A stretch of 64,000 nt of DNA from Conexibacter sp. CPCC 205762 (GTDB lineage Bacteria > Actinomycetota > Thermoleophilia > Solirubrobacterales > Solirubrobacteraceae): NCBI RefSeq assembly GCF_030646155.1, contig NZ_JAUTDN010000023.1, positions 20,321-84,320 on the forward strand. Direction: 5' to 3'. The position numbers and the translations under genes were made by a program. Below, one piece after another: positions 56,141 through 64,000 of this stretch; position 1 is the stretch's first letter, and each line of letters opens with the position of its first letter. The notes beneath the pieces are model-generated. The model made no database searches. It was given only the letters and a program-made list of their open reading frames with translations, and had not been told where the DNA came from.

Positions 56141-58324
56141 ATGAGCACTGCCGACTACGACGTGATCGCCGCCGAGGTCCATCGGAAGGCGCTGCAGAAC
56201 CTCACCGACGAGATGGCGATCACGCTCGTGCGCACCTCGGGGTCGCCGATCGTGACGGAGTCGAAGGACTTCTCGACCTGCCTGCTCGACACCGCCGGCG
56301 AGCACCTCGGCTTCTCCTCCTACGTGCTGTTCCACGTCGGCTCCTCGCTGATCGGCACGAAGGCGATCATCGACCTCGTCGCCGCGCAGGGCGGCGAGCT
56401 GAAGCCGGGCGACGGCTGGGTCGTCAACGATCCGCACACCGCCGGGGCGATGCACCAGGGCGACGTCTCGATCATCATGCCGACCTTCTACGAGGGCGAG
56501 CACCTCGGCTGGTCGTTCGCGAACATGCACGTGCTCGACGTCGGCGGCGTCGGCATCTCCGGCTACGCGCCGGGCGCGCACGACGTCTACCAGGAGGGGC
56601 TGCGCTTCCCGCCGATCAAGATCATCCGCGACGGGCGGATCGACCCGGAGTGGGAGACGTACATCGCCGCCAACGTGCGCGCGCCCGGCGCCGTCCTCAA
56701 CGACATCCGCTCGATGGTCGCCTCCAACCGCACCGGCGAGCGCAAGCTGAAGCAGATCATCGACGAGTTCGGGCTCGAGCACCACAAGCGCTACTGCGAG
56801 ATCAACAAGGACCTCAGCGAGCAGGTGCTGCGCGAGCGGATCGCGAAGATCCCCGACGGCGTCTACGAGGCGGTCGACTGGAACGAGTTCGACGGCCACG
56901 ACGGCCCCGACCGGCTGCTGGAGCTGCGCGTCCGGCTGGAGGTCGACGGCACCGACCTGCGCTACACGTACTCCGGCGTGCCGCAGATCGACGCCTTCGT
57001 CAACTCGACCGAGGGGCCGATGTTCGGCCAGGCGATGACGGGGCTGATGACCGTCCTCGTCTACGGCGACCTGCCGGTCAACGGCGGCCTCTGGCGGCCG
57101 ATCAGCGTCGACATCGGCGAGCCCGGGACGATCGTCAACTCGATCCCGCCGGCGCCGGTCAGCAACGCCCACTCCGAGGTCGGCATGCGCGCCTGCAAGC
57201 TCTCCAAGGACGTGCTCTGCCAGGCGCTGGCGCTCAGCGACGACCCGCTGCTGCGCAGCCGCATCGCCGGCCAGCACCAGGACGGCTTCCCCGGCAACGC
57301 GCTCTTCGGCACCAACCAGCACGGCGGCGTGTCGGTGATCTTCTACCCCGACAACGCGATCGGCTCCGGCGGCGGGGCGCAGACGATCAACGACGGCCAG
57401 GACGCCTACGGCCTCACCTGCACGACCGGCGGCGGCATCCCCGACATCGAGAACCACGAGGGCGCCGACCCGGTGCTGTTCCTGTGGCGGCGGCTGGTCG
57501 CCAACTCCGGCGGCCCCGGCCAGATGCGCGGCGGCCAGTCGCTCGACCAGGCGTACGCGATCACCGACGGCAGCGGCATGTCGGGCCCGTGCTTCAACGC
57601 CTGCGCGCAGGTCCCGCCGCACGGCGTCGGCGGCGGCTACCCCGGCTCCGCCGGCAGCTTCCACCCGGTGCGCGAATCGAACGTGCCGGCGCTGCTGGCC
57701 GCGCGCACGCTGCCGACGATGGAGCGGCTCGACGGGCGCGAGGAGAGAGTGCGCTCGAAGCTGACGCACATCAACCTCGCCGTCGGCGACGTCTTCGTCG
57801 CGACCGCGGGCGGCGGCGCCGGCCTCGGCGACCCGCTGCTGCGCCCGCCGGCGCTGGTCGTGCGCGACGTGATCGACGGCTACGTCACCGCCAGACACGC
57901 CGAGCACGTCTACGGCGTCGTGCTCGCCGGCAGCGAGCTCGACGCGGCCGCGACCGACGCCACGCGCGCGCGGATCCGCCGCGAGCGGATCGGCGCCGAG
58001 CCCGGCAGAGCGCTGCGCGCCCCGGCCAGCATCGGCGTCTCGCTGGTGCGCGACGCGGAGTGGTGGAGCTGCGCCTCCTGCGCCGAGCAGCTGGCGCCGG
58101 CGAGCGGCAACTGGCGCGAGGGGGCGGTGCTGCGCGAGCTGCCGATCGCCGAGCGCTACGAGCAGCTGGAGATGATCGTCCGCGATCGCCTGGAGGAGCC
58201 GCGCGTCACGACGCGCGAGCACTTCTGCCCGGGCTGCGCGGCCAGCCTCGGGGTCGACGTGGCGACCTCGGAGCTGGAGACGCTGCCGGCGGCCAGCGCA
58301 TTGCGCGAGGCGGTCGTCGTGTAG
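56141..58324 (+). CDS. Hydantoinase/oxoprolinase B-type subunit with C-terminal CxxC-CxxC domain
   Basis: A 727-residue HyuB-type subunit. Characteristic segments are EMAITLVRTSGSPIVTESKDFS, GDGWVVNDPHTAGAMHQGDVSII, NVRAPGAVLNDIRSMV and TTGGGIPDIENHEGADPVLF. After the domain's usual end (about residue 580) comes an extra ~140 residues with Cys644-x2-Cys647 and Cys696-x2-Cys699, a possible zinc site like that of acetone-carboxylase gamma subunits. ATG 56141 is better placed after GAGGGAGC than ATG 56123, which would overlap the HyuA stop. Substrate unknown. Confidence 0.88.
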   Translation: MSTADYDVIAAEVHRKALQNLTDEMAITLVRTSGSPIVTESKDFSTCLLDTAGEHLGFSSYVLFHVGSSLIGTKAIIDLVAAQGGELKPGDGWVVNDPHTAGAMHQGDVSIIMPTFYEGEHLGWSFANMHVLDVGGVGISGYAPGAHDVYQEGLRFPPIKIIRDGRIDPEWETYIAANVRAPGAVLNDIRSMVASNRTGERKLKQIIDEFGLEHHKRYCEINKDLSEQVLRERIAKIPDGVYEAVDWNEFDGHDGPDRLLELRVRLEVDGTDLRYTYSGVPQIDAFVNSTEGPMFGQAMTGLMTVLVYGDLPVNGGLWRPISVDIGEPGTIVNSIPPAPVSNAHSEVGMRACKLSKDVLCQALALSDDPLLRSRIAGQHQDGFPGNALFGTNQHGGVSVIFYPDNAIGSGGGAQTINDGQDAYGLTCTTGGGIPDIENHEGADPVLFLWRRLVANSGGPGQMRGGQSLDQAYAITDGSGMSGPCFNACAQVPPHGVGGGYPGSAGSFHPVRESNVPALLAARTLPTMERLDGREERVRSKLTHINLAVGDVFVATAGGGAGLGDPLLRPPALVVRDVIDGYVTARHAEHVYGVVLAGSELDAAATDATRARIRRERIGAEPGRALRAPASIGVSLVRDAEWWSCASCAEQLAPASGNWREGAVLRELPIAERYEQLEMIVRDRLEEPRVTTREHFCPGCAASLGVDVATSELETLPAASALREAVVV

Positions 58325-58336
58325 GGGAGCGGTCGA

Positions 58337-58366
58337 GGGCGGCGCGGGATTTTTCCCGCGCCGCCC
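58337..58366. terminator. Strong GC hairpin after HyuB
   Basis: Perfect 12-base arms GGGCGGCGCGGG (58337-58348) and CCCGCGCCGCCC (58355-58366) with an ATTTTT loop. No T-tract follows, so it is either an actinobacterial U-poor terminator or an RNA-stabilising hairpin. It separates the HyuAB unit from the response-regulator unit. Confidence 0.65.
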
Positions 58367-58447
58367 GTTCCGCGATGTAAGGTCGAGATCGAACCGACCC
58401 AGCGGTAGGTTGCGCGCCGGGAACGGGCATGGCACGAGGAGAGAGCG

Positions 58448-59116
58448 ATGCGGGTGATGATCGTCGACGATCACGAGATCGTCCGTGAGGGCGTCCGCGC
58501 GACGCTCTCCAACGACGCGCGGATCGAGGTCGTGGGCGAGGCCGCGACCGGGAGAGAGGCGCTGCGGCTGGTGCGGCGCACGCTGCCCGACGTCGCGCTC
58601 GTCGACCTGCGGCTGCCCGACATGCGCGGGGAGGACCTGACGCGCGAGCTGACGCGCGACTTCCCCAGCACCGCGGTCGTGATCCTGACGACCTACCTCA
58701 GCGAGGAGACCGTCCGCGGCGCGCTCGACGCCGGCGCAGCCGCCTACGTCACGAAGGCGGCCGGGCTGCCGGAGCTGATGGCGGCGCTGGAGCGGATCAT
58801 GGAGGGCGGCGCGGCGCCCGGAGCCGCCGCCGGCCCGCAGATCGTCAAGCAGCTGCACGCGCTGGTCGAGAGCCGCATGAGCGGCGCGCGGCCGACGCCG
58901 CAGCAGGAGCGCGTGCTGGAGCTGGCGGCGCAGGGCTTCACCAACCAGGAGATCGGCAACCGCCTCTTCATCTCCGAGTCGACGGTGCGCTTCCACGTGC
59001 AGAAGCTGAAGGCCAAGTTCGAGGCGCGCACGAAGACCGAGCTGATCGCGAAGGCGATCCGCACCGGCTTCATCGCGCCGGCCGGCGAGGCCGCGGCGGC
59101 TGGGCCGGAGACGTGA
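58448..59116 (+). CDS. LuxR/NarL-family response regulator
   Basis: A 222-residue two-component regulator. Receiver residues 1-120: Asp7/Asp8 acid pocket, phospho-acceptor Asp53 (ALVDLRLPD), Thr81/82, Lys103 (YVTKAAG). A linker follows, then the LuxR HTH at about 148-210: TPQQERVLELAAQGFTNQEIGNRLFISESTVRFHVQKLKAKF region. ATG 58448 follows GAGGAGAG. It overlaps the histidine kinase gene (GTGA) and must be its partner. Neighbouring acyl-CoA units with shared upstream elements are candidate targets. Confidence 0.92.
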   Translation: MRVMIVDDHEIVREGVRATLSNDARIEVVGEAATGREALRLVRRTLPDVALVDLRLPDMRGEDLTRELTRDFPSTAVVILTTYLSEETVRGALDAGAAAYVTKAAGLPELMAALERIMEGGAAPGAAAGPQIVKQLHALVESRMSGARPTPQQERVLELAAQGFTNQEIGNRLFISESTVRFHVQKLKAKFEARTKTELIAKAIRTGFIAPAGEAAAAGPET

Positions 59117-61047
59117 CCGCGCTCGCGCCGACCGTCGCGCAGCAGCCGCCGGCCGCCGTCGTCGCGCTCGTCGCCGCCGCCCGCAGGACGCTCGGCAGCG
59201 AGGCGGTCATCGTGCTCGCCGAGCGCGCGGACGGGATCCCCGCGGTGCTCGCGGCCGAGGGATTGCGGCGCAGCGAGCTGAGCGGGCTCGAGCGCGGGCT
59301 GGCCGAGCGCGGCACGGCCCACCTCGCCCGTGCCTTCGAGGGCGTGCTCGGCGCCGACGCGCTGCTGGAGGGCGAGCGGCTCGGCGCGCTCTACGCGCTC
59401 AAGCGCGACGCCAGCCCGTTCGAGCATCCCGAGCTGGTCGCGACCTTCGCCGCGCAGCTGGCGCTGGCGCTCGGGCTGGCCCGCCGCCCGAGCGCGGCGG
59501 GGCGCGAGGAGCCGCTCGGCGAGCTCGAGCGGCTGGTCCTCTCCGCGCACGACCTCGAGGAGCTCAGCACCGAGCTGGCGGCGGTCGTCGGGCCGCGCTT
59601 CGGCGGCGCGCTGTGCGGCGTGATGGTCGCCGACCGCCAGCGCAACGTGCTGCAGATGATCCCCGGCTCATTCGGCGCGGAGGCCGCGGTCGCCGCCTCC
59701 CACCAGGTCTCGATCTTCGACCCCTGCAGCAACTCGGCGCGCGTCTTCACGACCGGGCAGGCGCACCTCAGCAACACCTCCGAGGGCGACGCCGGGATCC
59801 GGCAGCAGTACGTCGACGTGTTCGGGATCCGGCGGCTGCTGTCGGTCCCGCTGCCGGACGTCGGCGTGCTGCACATCGCCAACGCGCCGCGGCCGTTCGC
59901 GCTCGCCGACGTCGAGCGGGCGCTGGCGCTGGCGCCGCGGATCGCGAGCGTCGTCGAGCTGGCGACGACGATCTTCCGCCTGCGCGCGCAGCAGCGGCTG
60001 GAGGGGATCCTCGCGCGCGTGGCGGTCGCCGTCGCCTCCGGCGACGACGCGCAGGGCGTGCTCGTGCCGGCGCTGGAGGAGCTGTGCGAGGCGACCGACG
60101 CGAACCTGCTCGCGATCGTCGACGACGACGGCACGCCGCTGATCGCGCGCCGCGGCCCGCGCGACCACGCGCGCGAGGGGACGGTGCTGGAGGAGGCGGG
60201 CGACGAGCCCGGCATCCGCGCCTACGTCGTCGGGCCGACCGGTGCCGGCGACCCCGGCTGGGCGGCCTTCTACGTGCCGGTCCTGCTGAGCCGTCAGCGG
60301 ATGGGGACGCTGGCCGCCTACCGCCGCCGCGGCCAGCCGTTCGCGCGCGCCGAGCGGCGCGCGCTCGCGCGCATGGCCAACCTCGTCGCGCTCGCCGGCG
60401 CGACCGAGCGCTACCAGCGCCAGCGCGCGGAGCTGGCGAAGATGCAGGAGCGCCAGCGGATCGCCGACGACCTCCACGACGACGTCGCGCAGATCCTCTT
60501 CGCCGCGCAGCTGAGCCTCGACGCGATCCTGCAGCGGGACGACCTCGACGACGGCGCCGCCGAGGCGATCGCGCGGGCGCGCGGGCTGCTGATCCGCGGC
60601 GACACGGCGATCCGCGCCGTGATCCACCGCCTCTCCAGCCAGCCGGCGGCCGACATCGCGACGCGGCTGGCCTCGATCGTCTCCAGCGTCGAGGACGAGT
60701 TCGCGATCAGCGCCCGGCTGCAGGTCGCCGAGGATGCGGCGGCGCGGGCGCACGACCTGCGCCGGCCGCTCAGCGACGCGCTCGTGAAGGTCGCCCGCGA
60801 GGCGCTCGTCAACGTCGCCAAGCACGCCGGCCCGTGCCGCGCGAGCGTGCGCCTGGAGCTCGTCGGGGGCGAGCGGCTGCGGCTGACGATCGAGGACGAC
60901 GGCTGCGGGCACGCGAGCGCGCCGGAGCGCCCGCAGCACGGGCTCGCGGCGCTGCGGCGGACGGTCGGCGAGCAGGGCGGCACGCTGCGCGTCAGCGCGC
61001 GGCCGGGCGGCGGCACGCGCGTCGTCGCGAGCCTCGCCGCGGCGTGA
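59113..61047 (+). CDS. GAF-domain sensor histidine kinase (HisKA_3 type)
   Basis: A 644-residue, apparently soluble sensor kinase without transmembrane segments. The N-terminal two thirds contain GAF-like regions (around residues 20-130, 140-300 and 315-440). The dimerisation/phosphorylation helix is RQRIADDLHDDVAQILFAAQ with His455. The ATPase domain has KVAREALVNVAKHAG (N box), IEDDGCGHAS (G1) and HGLAALRRTVGEQGGTLRV (G2). GTG 59113 overlaps the regulator stop. A cytosolic ligand, perhaps acyl-CoA or redox state, is probably sensed by the GAF domains. Confidence 0.9.
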   Translation: MTALAPTVAQQPPAAVVALVAAARRTLGSEAVIVLAERADGIPAVLAAEGLRRSELSGLERGLAERGTAHLARAFEGVLGADALLEGERLGALYALKRDASPFEHPELVATFAAQLALALGLARRPSAAGREEPLGELERLVLSAHDLEELSTELAAVVGPRFGGALCGVMVADRQRNVLQMIPGSFGAEAAVAASHQVSIFDPCSNSARVFTTGQAHLSNTSEGDAGIRQQYVDVFGIRRLLSVPLPDVGVLHIANAPRPFALADVERALALAPRIASVVELATTIFRLRAQQRLEGILARVAVAVASGDDAQGVLVPALEELCEATDANLLAIVDDDGTPLIARRGPRDHAREGTVLEEAGDEPGIRAYVVGPTGAGDPGWAAFYVPVLLSRQRMGTLAAYRRRGQPFARAERRALARMANLVALAGATERYQRQRAELAKMQERQRIADDLHDDVAQILFAAQLSLDAILQRDDLDDGAAEAIARARGLLIRGDTAIRAVIHRLSSQPAADIATRLASIVSSVEDEFAISARLQVAEDAAARAHDLRRPLSDALVKVAREALVNVAKHAGPCRASVRLELVGGERLRLTIEDDGCGHASAPERPQHGLAALRRTVGEQGGTLRVSARPGGGTRVVASLAAA

Positions 61048-61049
61048 GC

Positions 61050-61073
61050 GGGACTGTCGGACGCGACAGTCCC
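61050..61073. repeat. Inverted repeat GGGACTGTCG-N4-CGACAGTCCC
   Basis: Perfect 10-base arms directly after the histidine kinase stop and 33 bases before the acyl-CoA dehydrogenase start. It could be a terminator-type hairpin (no T-tract) or an operator for the dehydrogenase gene. Confidence 0.6.
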
Positions 61074-61105
61074 GGCGCGGCCGGCGCCGGCCTAGCGTTG
61101 CGGCC

Positions 61106-62287
61106 ATGGCCACCACATCCCCCTCGCTCGCGCTCGTCGAGAGCGACGAGCATCGCCTGCTGCGCGAAGCGGTCGCCGCGATCGCCGGCGACTTCGGACA
61201 CGCCTACTTCCGGCGCGTGACCGACGCCGTCGAGCCGCCGCGGGAGCTGTGGAAGGCGCTCGCCGCGCACGGCTACCTCGGCGTCAACATCCCCGCCGAG
61301 TACGACGGCGGCGGCCTCGGCCTGGTCGAGCTGGCGATCGTCGGCGAGGAGCTGGCGGCGGCCGGCTGCCCGCTGCTGCCGCTGCTCGTCTCGCCGGGGA
61401 TCGCCGGCACGCTGCTGGCGCGTCACGGCAGCCCGGCGCAGAAGCAGCGCTGGCTGCGCGGCCTCGGCGACGGCAGCGCCCACTACGCCTTCGCGATCAC
61501 CGAGCCCGACGCCGGCTCCAACTCGCACCGGATCGCGACCCGCGCGCGGCGCGCCGACGACGGGCGCGGGTGGCTGCTGCGCGGCACGAAGACCTACATC
61601 TCCGGCGTCGAGGACTGCCAGGCGCTGCTGGTGATGGCGCGCACCGGCGACGGCGACGAGCAGGGCCGCGGCGGCCTCTCGCTGTTCATCGTCGACGTCG
61701 ACGCGCCGGGCCTGGAGCGGCAGGTGATCGAGACCGTGATGCGCGCGCCCGAGCGTCAGTGGACGCTCTTCTTCGACGACGTCGAGGTCGGCGAGGAGCG
61801 GCTGCTGGGCGGCGTCGGCGAGGGGCTGCGGGTCGGCTTCGACGGCCTCAACCCCGAGCGCGTGCTGGCGGCCGCGACCTGCAACGGGATCGGCCGCTAC
61901 GCGCTCGCGAAGGCGTCTGCCTACGCCTGCGAGCGGGCCGTCTGGGGCCAGCCGATCGGTGCCCACCAGGGCGTCGCGCATCCGCTCGCGGAGGCGAAGA
62001 TCGCGCTGGAGGCGGCGCGCCTGATGACGGCGCAGGCGGCGGCGCTGCACGACGCCGCGGCGCCGGCCGGCGAGGCCGCCAACATGGCCAAGCTGCTGGC
62101 GGCCGACGCCGGCGCGCTGGCGCTCGACCGCGCGATCCAGGCCCACGGCGGCAACGGGCTGTCGGTCGAGTACGGCCTCGCGGACCTGTGGTGGATCGTG
62201 CGCCTGCTGCGGATCGCGCCGGTCTCGCGCGAGATGGTGCTGAACTACGTCGCCCAGCACTCGCTCGGGCTGCCGCGCTCCTACTGA
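61106..62287 (+). CDS. Acyl-CoA dehydrogenase
   Basis: A 393-residue flavoprotein. NIPAEYDGGGLGLVELAI lies in the N-terminal domain. YAFAITEPDAGSNSH and LLRGTKTYISGVEDCQALLV form the beta-domain. RYALAKASAYACERAVWGQPIGAHQGVAHPLAEAKIALEAARL and IQAHGGNGLSVEYGL form the C-terminal domain. The partial element CCTAGC-N6-GCCATG (61091-61108) runs into the ATG. It is a single gene after the two-component pair, with an inverted repeat upstream. Probably acts on medium or branched acyl-CoA. Confidence 0.91.
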   Translation: MATTSPSLALVESDEHRLLREAVAAIAGDFGHAYFRRVTDAVEPPRELWKALAAHGYLGVNIPAEYDGGGLGLVELAIVGEELAAAGCPLLPLLVSPGIAGTLLARHGSPAQKQRWLRGLGDGSAHYAFAITEPDAGSNSHRIATRARRADDGRGWLLRGTKTYISGVEDCQALLVMARTGDGDEQGRGGLSLFIVDVDAPGLERQVIETVMRAPERQWTLFFDDVEVGEERLLGGVGEGLRVGFDGLNPERVLAAATCNGIGRYALAKASAYACERAVWGQPIGAHQGVAHPLAEAKIALEAARLMTAQAAALHDAAAPAGEAANMAKLLAADAGALALDRAIQAHGGNGLSVEYGLADLWWIVRLLRIAPVSREMVLNYVAQHSLGLPRSY

Positions 62288-62306
62288 GCGGGCGAGCCGC
62301 CCGCGC

Positions 62307-63302
62307 TCAGCGCGGGCGCAGCCGGCCGAGCCGGCGCAGCCGCTCGCCGAGCGCCTCGACGACCGGCGGCTGCTCGCCCTGCCCGAGGATCAGCATCACG
62401 CCGCTCCAGCCGTCGGCCTCCAGCGCGTCGAGGGTGGCGGCCCAGCGGTCCTCGTCGCCCCAGACGCAGAGGCTCTCGATCAGGTGCGCGGTCAGCCGCG
62501 GGGAGACGAGGCCGGTGTTGCGCGGGCGCGTGTTGTCGGCGTGGTAGCCGTAGTCGTAGACGCGCCGCATCTCCAGCACGTCCGCCTGCACCTCCGGCGG
62601 CACGCCGCGCTCGTCGAGGTCGCCGCGCATCGCCCGGTTGGCCATCGCGATCACCATCGCGCCGAGGTCGTCGCGGACGTCGTCGATCGCTTCCCGCAGC
62701 GACGCCGTCGGCGCGATCCACGCCGGCCGCCGCGGGTCACGCGCACGCGCCGCGGCGAGCCGCCGCCGACGCACCGCGGGCGCCATCGTGCCGCCGTAGA
62801 GCAGCCCGTCGCCGGCGCGGCCGGCCAGCTCGGCGCCGTGCTGCCCGTCGGCGGCGATCAGCAGCGGGCAGCCGCGCCGTCTGATCCCGCTCGGCGGGAT
62901 CGCGCTGTCGCGGTAGGCGCCGCCCTCGCCGCGCCAGTAGCCCTCGATCGCGGTCGTCGCCTGCTCCAGGTCGCTCAGCCGCGCCGGCTTCATCCCCAGT
63001 CCGCGCGCGGCGCTGTTGCCCGTCGCCAGCGTGCCGATCGCGCGCCCGCCGGTGAACTCGTTGAGCGTCGCGAGCTGGTTGCCGACGATCACCGGATGGC
63101 GCGCGACGACGTGGCTGACCATCGGGCCGACCTTCACCGACGGCGCCGCGCGCGCGATCTCCAGCTGGTGCAGGTACGAGTCCTGGTAGACGGTCGGCGA
63201 GTCGGCGGCGCTGATCCAGGCGAAGCCGAGCCGCTCGCCGAGCACCGCCGCCGCCCGCGTCTCCTCCAGCGAGCGCGGCAGCAGCATGAATCCGATCTCC
63301 AT
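62307..63302 (-). CDS. LLM-class flavin-dependent oxidoreductase 2
   Basis: A 331-residue TIM-barrel luciferase-like oxidoreductase. It opens with EIGFMLLPRSLEETRAAAVLGERLGFAW. VKVGPMVSHVVARHPVIVGNQLATLNEFTGGRAIGTLATGN is the conserved core, and LLIAADGQHGAELAGRAGDGLLYGG the cofactor-phosphate segment. This is the F420-dependent group by appearance. ATG 63302 has GAGG eight bases upstream; ATG 63320 would add six residues. The element ACTGGC-N6-GCCAGC lies 35 bases ahead of the start. Confidence 0.87.
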   Translation of the reverse strand: MEIGFMLLPRSLEETRAAAVLGERLGFAWISAADSPTVYQDSYLHQLEIARAAPSVKVGPMVSHVVARHPVIVGNQLATLNEFTGGRAIGTLATGNSAARGLGMKPARLSDLEQATTAIEGYWRGEGGAYRDSAIPPSGIRRRGCPLLIAADGQHGAELAGRAGDGLLYGGTMAPAVRRRRLAAARARDPRRPAWIAPTASLREAIDDVRDDLGAMVIAMANRAMRGDLDERGVPPEVQADVLEMRRVYDYGYHADNTRPRNTGLVSPRLTAHLIESLCVWGDEDRWAATLDALEADGWSGVMLILGQGEQPPVVEALGERLRRLGRLRPR

Positions 63303-63336
63303 CGGGCCAGCCTCGTGCATCCGACCGCCGCGGGCG

Positions 63337-63354
63337 ACTGGCGTTTGCGCCAGC
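63337..63354 (-). promoter_or_regulatory. ACTGGC-N6-GCCAGC inverted repeat before LLM gene
   Basis: ACTGGC (63337-63342) and GCCAGC (63349-63354) around GTTTGC, five of six positions complementary. It matches the 52295 element in both half-sites and spacing but lies 35, not 64, bases from the start. Confidence 0.5.
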
Positions 63355-63392
63355 GCGCACCCGCTGGTCGTCCTGCGGCCGCGGCCTGCCGC

Positions 63393-64000
63393 TCACGCGG
63401 CGACGCGCAGGATCCGGAACGTCTCGGCGTTCAGGATGCCGAGGCCCGACACCGGCGAGACCTGCACGATGTCGCCGGCCGCGAGCGACCGCAGCTGCTG
63501 GACCGCGACCTGGCTGTCGCTCGACTCGACCAGCGGCTGCTGCGCGACGCCGTTGATCGTGATCGCGTAGTAGACGTCGGTCTGCGTGGATGCGAGGAAG
63601 TCGAGCTGGTAGACGCCGGGCTCGCTGACGGTGAAGGCGTCCTTCGCGCTGTTCTGCGTGATCCCGCTCCCGTTGAAGGTCGAGAACGGCACCCCGCCGC
63701 CGGACAGGACGACGTCGGGGACGATGACCGTCGACGAGGAGACCGCGAAGCCGTACGACGACGTCACGGGCGGGCCGGCGGGGCCCTCAGGGCCGTCGGG
63801 GCCTTGCGGGCCGGTCGCTCCTCTGGCGCCGTCGGCGCCGGTCGGGCCAGGGTCGCCGGGATCGCCGGCGGGACCCGTCGGGCCGCGCTCGCCGGTCGCG
63901 CCGGTGGCGCCGGTGGCGCCGGCGGGGCCTTCCGGACCCGGGTCGCCCTTCGCGCTGGCGGGGCCGGCGGGCCCGGCCGGGCCCGCCGGGCCGACGGCGC
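63393..64000 (-). CDS. Collagen-like Gly-X-Y protein with C-terminal beta domain (5' end outside window)
   Basis: The frame is open to the window edge, so the gene starts beyond 64000. About 202 residues are visible. First come 25 collagen triplets (GPA, GAT, GER, GDP and so on) with a single break (SAK). Then follows a ~125-residue beta-rich tail: [68 protein letters not shown]. The tail resembles BclA/TNF-C1q-like trimerising domains of bacterial collagens, which form surface stalks. Upstream signal or anchor cannot be seen. Confidence 0.82.
   Translation of the reverse strand, partial: AVGPAGPAGPAGPASAKGDPGPEGPAGATGATGATGERGPTGPAGDPGDPGPTGADGARGATGPQGPDGPEGPAGPPVTSSYGFAVSSSTVIVPDVVLSGGGVPFSTFNGSGITQNSAKDAFTVSEPGVYQLDFLASTQTDVYYAITINGVAQQPLVESSDSQVAVQQLRSLAAGDIVQVSPVSGLGILNAETFRILRVAA
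63768..63992 (-). repeat. Collagen Gly-X-Y coding repeat
   Basis: Seventy-five codons forming 25 consecutive triplets; 24 begin with Gly, one is SAK. Proline is frequent at X, and GPA and GAT dominate. GAT-GAT-GAT is an exact 9-base tandem at the protein level. The array continues at least to the window edge. Confidence 0.88.

Noticed and set aside
56108..58996. 962-codon minus-strand open frame over HyuB and the response regulator
   Set aside because: No recognisable domain and low-complexity composition; the plus-strand genes have full motifs and ribosome sites.
63768..63992. CRISPR-like or tandem DNA array from the regular spacing
   Set aside because: The periodicity is three codons and keeps Gly-X-Y reading; there are no conserved DNA repeats with unique spacers.

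Overview
The window is very GC-rich chromosomal DNA with dense, overlapping (ATGA, GTGA, TGATG) gene organisation, frequent GTG starts, many acyl-CoA enzymes and a LuxR/GAF two-component pair. This fits a soil actinobacterium. I infer the Thermoleophilia/Solirubrobacterales (Conexibacter-like) branch, but only from style and gene content. No phage, insertion sequence, CRISPR array or rRNA is visible. No gap between genes exceeds about 300 bases.

Layout. 1-5.8 kb: housekeeping genes (patatin-like hydrolase cut by the window edge, PLP aminotransferase, membrane protein, FadD15-like acyl-CoA ligase, IF2-N-like mini-protein, Nif3-like protein). 5.9-9.6 kb: tRNA-Pro(CGG) with a perfect terminator, a GNAT gene whose frame runs through both, then two small secreted I36/crystallin-like proteins flanking a secreted RTX calcium-binding protein. 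9.6-16.7 kb: transporter, NodB deacetylase, GAP-like membrane protein, MGDG-synthase-like glycosyltransferase, epimerase-membrane fusion with a DegT aminotransferase, SnoaL-like protein and histidine phosphatase.

16.9-26.0 kb is one long plus-strand run: a CUT2 (ribose-type) ABC transporter followed by a zinc alcohol dehydrogenase, acyl-CoA dehydrogenase, two SDRs and an acyl-CoA ligase. 26.0-31.4 kb: a TetR gene divergent from a 2-oxoacid dehydrogenase E1 alpha/beta operon with a free-standing lipoyl domain, an MmgE/PrpD protein and a CrtC-like protein. 31.4-42.4 kb: a TetR gene divergent from an AtuA-type cluster (AtuA, split biotin-dependent carboxylase, enoyl-CoA hydratase), then an acyl-CoA ligase on the other strand and an IpdAB-like CoA-transferase-family pair. 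The parallel with Pseudomonas atu genes suggests catabolism of branched or terpenoid acids.

42.4-43.95 kb holds a compositionally different minus-strand trio: a short HipA-like kinase, an unknown 123-residue protein and an XRE regulator, with a perfect palindrome ahead of the last two. It resembles a tripartite toxin-antitoxin module and is the best candidate for an undescribed system. 44-63.3 kb returns to acyl-CoA metabolism (ligases, MaoC-like hydratases, acyl-CoA dehydrogenases, crotonase, LLM flavoproteins, an APH-like kinase with a DUF6285-like partner, a HyuA/HyuB pair) and the response regulator/histidine kinase pair. Three of these units carry a similar ACTRGC-N6 element 63-64 bases before the start codon, which suggests a shared regulator. 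The window ends inside a collagen-like Gly-X-Y protein on the minus strand.
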